Positions 59,155 through 64,000 of a stretch of 64,000 nt of DNA are shown here, one piece after another. Both the position numbers and the translations under genes were made by a program. Below the pieces are notes generated by a model, which was given only the letters and a program-made list of their open reading frames with translations, was not told the origin of the DNA and did not search any database. The DNA is taken from positions 1 to 64,000 of the forward strand of contig NZ_SDWS01000014.1 in NCBI RefSeq assembly GCF_004137245.1, given 5' to 3'. The stretch comes from Nocardioides glacieisoli (lineage in GTDB: Bacteria > Actinomycetota > Actinomycetes > Propionibacteriales > Nocardioidaceae). Within the stretch, counting starts at the first letter, position 1, and the number at the start of each line of letters is the position of its first letter.

Positions 59155-60399
59155 GTGGCTGACAACGTGCTCTGGATCATCACCGACGACCAGATGCGCT
59201 CGACGCTGCGGTCGATGGACAAGACCTGGCGGCGGCTGGTGCGCAAGGGCGTGCACTTCCGCAACGGCTACAGCGCCATGCCGTTGTGCGGTCCCGCGCG
59301 CGCCTCGATCCTGACCAGTCGCTATCCCCACAACCACGGGTGCGACAGCAACATGACCCACCAGCCGTTCGTGGCGCAGGGGCACGACCTGGACACGGCG
59401 GCGACCCGGATCCAGCAGGCCGGCTACTTCGGCAAGTACATGAACGGCGTCGCCCAGGACCCGACGTACGTCGCTCCCGGCTGGGACCGCTGGGTGACGC
59501 TGCTCGACGGCATGATCGACGACCCGCGCGTCAACGTCGACGGGACGGTGCGCAAGGTCGAGGGCCAGCGGGAGTTCGACCGGTTCGCCGCGAAGCGGTT
59601 GCGCCGGTTCGTCCGTCGTCACGAGGACACGTCGTGGTTCGCGATCTTCTCGCCGACCGCGCCGCACGGGCCGTACACGCCGAGCGCCGAGCACGCCGAC
59701 GACTTCGAGGGCGTCGAGTGGGACCCGCCGTCGCTCAACGAGGCCGACATGGGCGACAAGCCGTCGTGGCTGCGCGACCTGCCGCGGCAGGACCGTCGGA
59801 AGATGCAGAAGATCTACGAGGGCAAGCTCGAGGAGCTGCAGGACGTCGACGACCAGATCGGTCGGGTGCTCGACGTGCTGCGGGAGACCGGCCAGCTCCG
59901 GCGGACGTGGATCTTCTTCGTCTCCGACAACGGCTACCTGCTCGGCGAGCACCGGCTGCTGAGCAAGAGCCAGCCCTACGAGGAGGCGGCGGGCATCCCC
60001 TTCGCCGTGCGCGGTCCCGGCGTCGAGCCGGCCAACGTCGACGCGCTGGTCTCGCAGGTCGACCTGATGCCCACCGCGCTCGACATCGCCGGACTCGACC
60101 CCGACACCGGGCGAGACCTCGACGGCCGCTCCATGCTCGGACCGCTGAGGTCGGGCGACTGGTCCGAGTGGCGACGCCGCCTGATCATCGAGAACACGCA
60201 CCTCGACTGGGCGCTGCTCCGTGAGGGCTCGACGGCGTACGTCGAGCACCGCGACGCCGGCGAGTGGGAGCTCTACGACCTCGACGACGACCCCCACCAG
60301 CTCGCGAGCATCCCTGACGCAGACGTCTCCGCGTGGGCCCGGAAGACCGGTGAGCTCTGGGGCTCGCAGGGTCGCGCGCTGCGCAGGCTCGAGCAGTAG
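59155..60399 (+). CDS. Sulfatase (formylglycine type)
   Basis: A 414-residue sulfatase. The metal pair DD is at residues 11-12 (WIITDDQ), and PLCGPARAS holds Cys45, the C-x-P-x-R residue converted to formylglycine. Further sites: TAPHGPYTPS and FVSDNGYLLGEH (metal Asp-Asn). There is no signal peptide, so it is cytoplasmic. Substrate unknown. No formylglycine-generating enzyme is in the window. Followed by glsA after two bases. Confidence 0.92.
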   Translation: MADNVLWIITDDQMRSTLRSMDKTWRRLVRKGVHFRNGYSAMPLCGPARASILTSRYPHNHGCDSNMTHQPFVAQGHDLDTAATRIQQAGYFGKYMNGVAQDPTYVAPGWDRWVTLLDGMIDDPRVNVDGTVRKVEGQREFDRFAAKRLRRFVRRHEDTSWFAIFSPTAPHGPYTPSAEHADDFEGVEWDPPSLNEADMGDKPSWLRDLPRQDRRKMQKIYEGKLEELQDVDDQIGRVLDVLRETGQLRRTWIFFVSDNGYLLGEHRLLSKSQPYEEAAGIPFAVRGPGVEPANVDALVSQVDLMPTALDIAGLDPDTGRDLDGRSMLGPLRSGDWSEWRRRLIIENTHLDWALLREGSTAYVEHRDAGEWELYDLDDDPHQLASIPDADVSAWARKTGELWGSQGRALRRLEQ

Positions 60400-60401
60400 T
60401 C

Positions 60402-61313
60402 GTGGAGATCGAGGACGCGCTGCGGCGCGCGCAGGAGGCCGCCGCGCCGGAGGTCGGCCGCGGCCAGCTGGCGACGTACATCCCGAGCCTGGCCAACGTC
60501 GACCCGCACCAGTTCGGCATGGCGATCGCCTCGGTCGACGGCGAGGTGCACGTCATCGGCGACGCGGACGTGCCGTTCTCGGTGCAGAGCATCAGCAAGG
60601 TCTTCACGCTCGCGCTGGTCGTCGCCGCCGAGGGCGAGGCGATCTGGAAGCGCGTCGGCCGCGAACCGTCGGGCAGCCCGTTCAACTCGCTCCTCCAGCT
60701 CGACCAGGAGGCCGGCCGCCCGCGCAACCCGTTCATCAACGCCGGCGCCCTCGTCGTCACCGACCGGCTGCAGTCGCTGAGCGGCGACGCCAGCGGCACG
60801 CTGCGCGACCTGATGCGGCGCGAGAGCGGCCGCTCGTCTGTCGAAAGCGACCCCGAGGTCGCGCGGTCCGAGCTCGAGGCCGGCCACCGCACGTACGCCG
60901 TCGCCCACCTGCTCGCGAGCTACGGCAACCTGGAGTCCACAGTCGACGAGGTGATCGACCAGTACGTCGCCCAGTGCGCGCTGTCGATGAGCTGCCGCGA
61001 GCTCGCCCTCGCCGGCCTCTTCCTCGCCCGCGACGGCGTCCTCTCCGACGGCAGCCAGCTGCTCAGCCCGCGCGAGACCAAGCGGGTCAACGCCGTGATG
61101 CTCACCTGCGGGACGTACGACTCCGCGGGCGAGTTCGCCTACCGCGTCGGCGTGCCGGCCAAGTCCGGCGTCGGCGGCGGCATCCTGGCCGTCATCCCCG
61201 ACCGCGGCGTGGCGTGTGTGTGGAGTCCCGCGCTCGGGCCGTCGGGGTCGTCAGCGGCTGGGCTGGCCGCGCTCGATGCGTTCACGACGTACTCGGACTG
61301 GACGGTGTTCTGA
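60402..61313 (+). CDS. glsA: Glutaminase A
   Basis: Serine-dependent glutaminase of 303 residues that hydrolyses glutamine to glutamate and ammonia. The beta-lactamase-like catalytic S-x-x-K is in VQSISKVFTL, with GSPFNSLLQLD, NPFINAGALV, YGNLESTVDEVIDQYV and GVPAKSGVGGGILAVIP also in place. Full length; GTG start two bases after the sulfatase stop. Confidence 0.95.
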   Translation: MEIEDALRRAQEAAAPEVGRGQLATYIPSLANVDPHQFGMAIASVDGEVHVIGDADVPFSVQSISKVFTLALVVAAEGEAIWKRVGREPSGSPFNSLLQLDQEAGRPRNPFINAGALVVTDRLQSLSGDASGTLRDLMRRESGRSSVESDPEVARSELEAGHRTYAVAHLLASYGNLESTVDEVIDQYVAQCALSMSCRELALAGLFLARDGVLSDGSQLLSPRETKRVNAVMLTCGTYDSAGEFAYRVGVPAKSGVGGGILAVIPDRGVACVWSPALGPSGSSAAGLAALDAFTTYSDWTVF

Positions 61314-61332
61314 GCCCCGCTCGGGGACTCAG
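61310..61332. terminator. Hairpin between convergent glsA and terD
   Basis: CTGAG-CCCC pairs with GGGG-(A)-CTCAG around a four-base loop, one bulged A. It overlaps both genes' stop codons and should end both transcripts. Confidence 0.5.
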
Positions 61333-61896
61333 ACGAAGGGCAGGAGCGCGTCGAGCGAGTCCGTCGGCGTCTTGAGGGCGATGCCGGTGCCGATGGCGGT
61401 GAGCTTCCAGTCGGTCCCGTCGCGGAACAGCCTGGCCATGACGAGCCCGGTATTGCGGACGCCGAGGGTGATGGTGAAGCGAGCGAGCTCGGTGTCGTCG
61501 TCGTCGACGAGGCGGCAGTAGGCATTGCGGATGTACTCGAGCGAGTGCCCCTGGTAGCTGCTGATCAGGAACAGGATCGAGTCGACCTTCGCGTAGACCC
61601 GGCCCAGGTCCACCGTGATGACCTCGTCGTCGCCCTCACCCTTGCCCGTGGTGTTGTCGCCCAGGTGGACCACCGAGCCGTCCCGGGTCGCCAGGTGGTT
61701 GAAGAAGGCGAGGTCGAAGAACTGCTTGCCGGCGAACTGCACGGCCGAGGCGTCGAGGTCGATGGGGGCAGCGCCGCTGCCGATGAAACCGGCGGTCGGG
61801 GCGTGGTCCCCACCCCACGGCCATCTTCACCTTGATCAGGGGCTTCCCGTCGTCGGTGGCGAGGGTGAGTTCTTGGCCCTCGGTCAGATCGATCAC
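61329..61896 (-). pseudogene. terD-family gene broken by a +1 frameshift
   Basis: TerD-family (tellurite/stress, calcium-binding) protein split across two frames. GTG 61896 (GGAGGGAG four bases upstream) opens with VIDLTEGQELTLATDDGKP and VKMAVGW, then the frame is lost at the C-run 61808-61811. Reading continues one frame over as DHAPTAGFIGSG, PIDLDASAVQFAGK, VVHLGDNTTGKGEGDDE (calcium-binding) and ends LLPFV. Removing one G from GGGG restores VGWDHAP, as in the family. Total 568 bases, i.e. one more than a multiple of three. Either a real pseudogene or a read error. Confidence 0.85.
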
Positions 61897-62071
61897 GAGC
61901 TGCTCCCTCCGGTCGGCGATGGTCTTCCGAAAGTACAGGGGTGGACGACGACCACTCGGTGGTTGGGGTGCGAGGAGCACCAGCGACGAGCCTCGAAACC
62001 ACGATCGAAAATAGTTGTCCACCATCCGGATCTGAGCGTGAATCCGGGGTCCGACTGTCGGTGGTCACGGC

Positions 62072-62077
62072 TAGCGT
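62072..62077 (+). promoter_or_regulatory. -10-like element, leaderless start of HNH gene
   Basis: TAGCGT is followed by seven bases and the ATG at 62085. Confidence 0.45.
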
Positions 62078-62084
62078 CGACCCC

Positions 62085-63572
62085 ATGAACAGTGATCTCC
62101 TCGACCTCGACGCGAAGGCCCTCCTGGCCGCCGCGACCGAGGCCGAGCGAGCGTCCCGGCTCGCCGAGGTGGCCAAGCTCGAGCTCCTCTCGGCGTGGGC
62201 CGCGATTCACTCCACCGACCCGACCGAGGGCCCTGACGGCTACATCGCTCGTCGCGTCGGCAACGTCCTGCGTCAGGTGGGCGGCGACGGTACGCCCGGC
62301 GTGCAGGACTTCTGCCTCGGCGAGATCGCCCTGGCTCGCGGCGCCGGCGTCACCGCCACCAGCAACATGCTCGCCGACGTCCTCGACCTCGAGCACCGAC
62401 TCCCGCTGACCTGGGCCGTCACCCGCCGCGGCGAGTGCGAGGTGTGGCTCGCCCGCAAGGTCGCGAAGCTCTCGCGCCACCTGCCGGCCGACCGAGTGCA
62501 CGTCGTCGACACTGCTGTGTCCCGGATGATTGCCAGCGAAGCACCTGGACGGGTGCTCCAGGTCGCCGAGGCCAAGGTCATCGAGGCCGACCCCGCCCTC
62601 CACGAGGAGCGGTGCGAGGCCGAACGTCGCCGCCGCTACATCGGCCTCGGCCGCACCGACGAGTACGGCCTCCGCACCCTCATCGCCAAGCTCGAGGCCG
62701 GCGACGCCGTCGCCGTCGACGCCACCGTCCACCGCGTCGCGGACATCATCGAACCCCTTCACCCCGACGCCAGCCCCGACGAGCTCCGCGCGATCGCGTT
62801 CGGATGGCTCGCCCGCCCCGCCGAGCTGTTCATGCTGCTGCTCGAGCACACCGACTCCGAACCCGACGTCGAGCCGGAGCCCGACTCGTACTCCGAGCCA
62901 GACCCCGACCTGGGCCCGGATGACGACTGTAAGGAGTCATCGATGCCGGCGCGCGCCTACGCTTTCCCCGCCGACCTCCTCGATGCGCTCCGCGACATCG
63001 ACCTGACCCCGCTCGCCCCGAAGGTCGTCCTGCACGTCCACCTCCACGAAGCGGCCCTCCACGGCACCGACGCCGTAGCCCGCGTCGAAGGCCTCGGCCC
63101 AGTCAGCCTCGCCCGACTGATGGAGATGCTGCGCGGCTCCGTCGTGAGGGTCCAGCCGGTCAAGGACCTCTCCCACCGGGTCCGCTACACCGCCTACGAG
63201 CACCCCGAGTCCCTCCGCGACCAGGTCCACCTCGTCACCGGCGGCGACTACTGGCCCTGGGCCACCTCAACCAGCCGAAGCGTGGACCTCGACCACCCCA
63301 TCCCGTACGACCACGGCGCACCCAACGACGGCCGAGATCCCCCGCCGGGACAAACCGGCTCCCACAACTCCGGCCCCCTCGGCCGACGACACCACCGCTG
63401 GAAGACCCACGCGGGCTACACCGCACGCCAATGCGGCGAAGGACGCTACGTCTTGCTGAGCCCGCACGGCCTGGCATTCCTCATCGACCACACCGGCACC
63501 CACCCCGTCCACCCCGAAAAGGCTCGGATGATCATCGACGCGCCAGCCGGCGTAGACATCTACCCGGCCTGA
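62085..63572 (+). CDS. DUF222/HNH (13E12-type) endonuclease-like protein
   Basis: A 495-residue protein of the 13E12 repeat family of actinobacteria. The first ~240 residues are the helical DUF222 domain. An acidic, repetitive linker follows (SEPDVEPEPDSYSEPDPD). The C-terminal HNH region has VDLDHPIPYDHG, SHNSGPLGRRHHRWKT (D-H ... N ... H-H-x-x-K). Codon and residue use of the linker differ from neighbours. These genes occur in many copies in actinobacterial genomes and may be mobile or selfish; only one is here. Confidence 0.88.
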   Translation: MNSDLLDLDAKALLAAATEAERASRLAEVAKLELLSAWAAIHSTDPTEGPDGYIARRVGNVLRQVGGDGTPGVQDFCLGEIALARGAGVTATSNMLADVLDLEHRLPLTWAVTRRGECEVWLARKVAKLSRHLPADRVHVVDTAVSRMIASEAPGRVLQVAEAKVIEADPALHEERCEAERRRRYIGLGRTDEYGLRTLIAKLEAGDAVAVDATVHRVADIIEPLHPDASPDELRAIAFGWLARPAELFMLLLEHTDSEPDVEPEPDSYSEPDPDLGPDDDCKESSMPARAYAFPADLLDALRDIDLTPLAPKVVLHVHLHEAALHGTDAVARVEGLGPVSLARLMEMLRGSVVRVQPVKDLSHRVRYTAYEHPESLRDQVHLVTGGDYWPWATSTSRSVDLDHPIPYDHGAPNDGRDPPPGQTGSHNSGPLGRRHHRWKTHAGYTARQCGEGRYVLLSPHGLAFLIDHTGTHPVHPEKARMIIDAPAGVDIYPA

Positions 63573-63683
63573 GCTCCGACCGACGTAGGGCAAACGCGGC
63601 GGAGTGACGCGCCTCGTGACCCGGCACCGACAAGGGCACCGAGCCGACGAGGCCCATCTGCAGACCCGCAGGTCCGCAGCGAC

Positions 63684-64000
63684 TCAGAGTTTGTTCACGT
63701 CCGCGAAGCGAAAGATGAAGGATGGATCGTCAACCGATCCTGCCTGGGTCAAGCGAGAATCATTCACGCAAGTGTCACTGCTGGGTCGGAAGGAGCCTGA
63801 GAACCTAACGTTCTGGCCCTCCTCGAGGTTCAGGAGCTTGTCGAGGAGCGGACCAGGCTTGACCAAGGTGTCGTCCATAATGTCGGAGAAAGCGTTGTTC
63901 CACGTCCCCAGCTCGACGTTATCTGCCATCTCGATCGTCACGATGCCGTACCCATCGCCATTGGAATCGAGCGTCGTGACCGTTCCGGTCCATCCGGCTA
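63684..64000 (-). CDS. Partial conserved protein at right edge
   Basis: C-terminal ~105 residues of a protein whose frame stays open to the last base. The readable part runs TLDSNGDGYGIVTIEMAD, TWNNAFSDIMDDTLVKPG, NVRFSGSF, then FIFRFADVNKL. I know this pattern (W-x-G ... D-x-x-G-x-G ... TWNNALSD ... FRF) as a conserved C-terminal domain of unknown function in bacterial proteins. A GTG at 63941 is internal and probably not the start. Confidence 0.6.
   Translation of the reverse strand, partial: AGWTGTVTTLDSNGDGYGIVTIEMADNVELGTWNNAFSDIMDDTLVKPGPLLDKLLNLEEGQNVRFSGSFRPSSDTCVNDSRLTQAGSVDDPSFIFRFADVNKL

Noticed and set aside
61329..61896. Programmed ribosomal frameshift in terD
   Set aside because: No slippery heptamer or downstream structure was recognised; relatives are read in one frame. 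A mutation or read error is simpler.
62085..63572. Prophage or restriction system around the HNH gene
   Set aside because: The HNH protein has the DUF222 13E12 layout and no phage, methylase or integrase gene is next to it.
1..64000. tRNA, rRNA or insertion sequences
   Set aside because: No cloverleaf-like segment, rRNA stretch, transposase or terminal repeats flanking a gene were seen on either strand by eye.

Overview
The window is high-GC DNA with dense, short-gapped genes, many GTG starts and an actinobacterial gene set: ECF sigma factor with a YCII partner, ANTAR protein, paired ClpP genes with an XRE regulator, a DUF222/HNH 13E12-type protein, PhoX, SelO, CtlX and cobTSU. Together with a dispersed palindrome of the kind I associate with Nocardioides, this points to a Nocardioides-like member of the Propionibacteriales. 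It reads as ordinary chromosome with a few accessory pieces. I see no rRNA, tRNA, CRISPR array, insertion sequence or prophage, and no gene-free stretch longer than about 210 bases.

Left part (1-18.6 kb): DUF4396 membrane protein; YCII protein, ECF42-type sigma factor and DUF1801 protein in a row; DoxX-like protein; secreted GH16 glycosidase; membrane-anchored protein; thiolase; stand-alone LigD phosphoesterase domain. Then comes one giant 10.8-kb gene for a secreted RTX calcium-binding protein of about 3,590 residues, preceded by an OhrR-type MarR regulator divergent from an ECF-like sigma factor.

Middle (19-43 kb): prfC, GAF-ANTAR protein, selO, an NTR-like surface protein, then an XRE regulator convergent with a two-gene clpP operon. 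The second ClpP has lost two of its three catalytic residues. Next are a YtcJ-like amidohydrolase, an AtoE-type transporter, a TetR/channel pair, and a set of oxidoreductase and stress genes. A five-gene minus-strand operon (amidohydrolase, DUF59, Zn alcohol dehydrogenase, DUF1097, ABM monooxygenase) faces a GAF/Fis-type activator. It matches the accessory end of propane-type diiron monooxygenase operons, but the monooxygenase and its chaperonin are absent. A large catalase, an acyl-CoA dehydrogenase-like/methyltransferase pair and a 5'-3' exonuclease follow.

Right part (43-64 kb): MerR/Hsp20 divergent pair, YczE-like membrane protein, secreted EEP nuclease-like protein, PhoX phosphatase behind a PHO-box-like repeat, ceramidase-like protein, ctlX with a threonine-aldolase-like gene, cobT-cobS-cobU (interrupted by one opposing small gene), HpcH/HpaI aldolase, lipoprotein, adenylate cyclase, alpha/beta hydrolase, sulfatase, glutaminase, a terD gene broken by a single-base frameshift, a 13E12-type HNH protein, and a partial gene running off the right edge.

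A theme across the window is leaderless transcription: at 13 starts a TANNNT hexamer lies 6-7 bases before the start codon. Several regulators sit next to clear palindromes. The most unusual items are the degenerate ClpP, the monooxygenase-less operon, the OhrR/sigma-factor pair without ohr, and the frameshifted terD.
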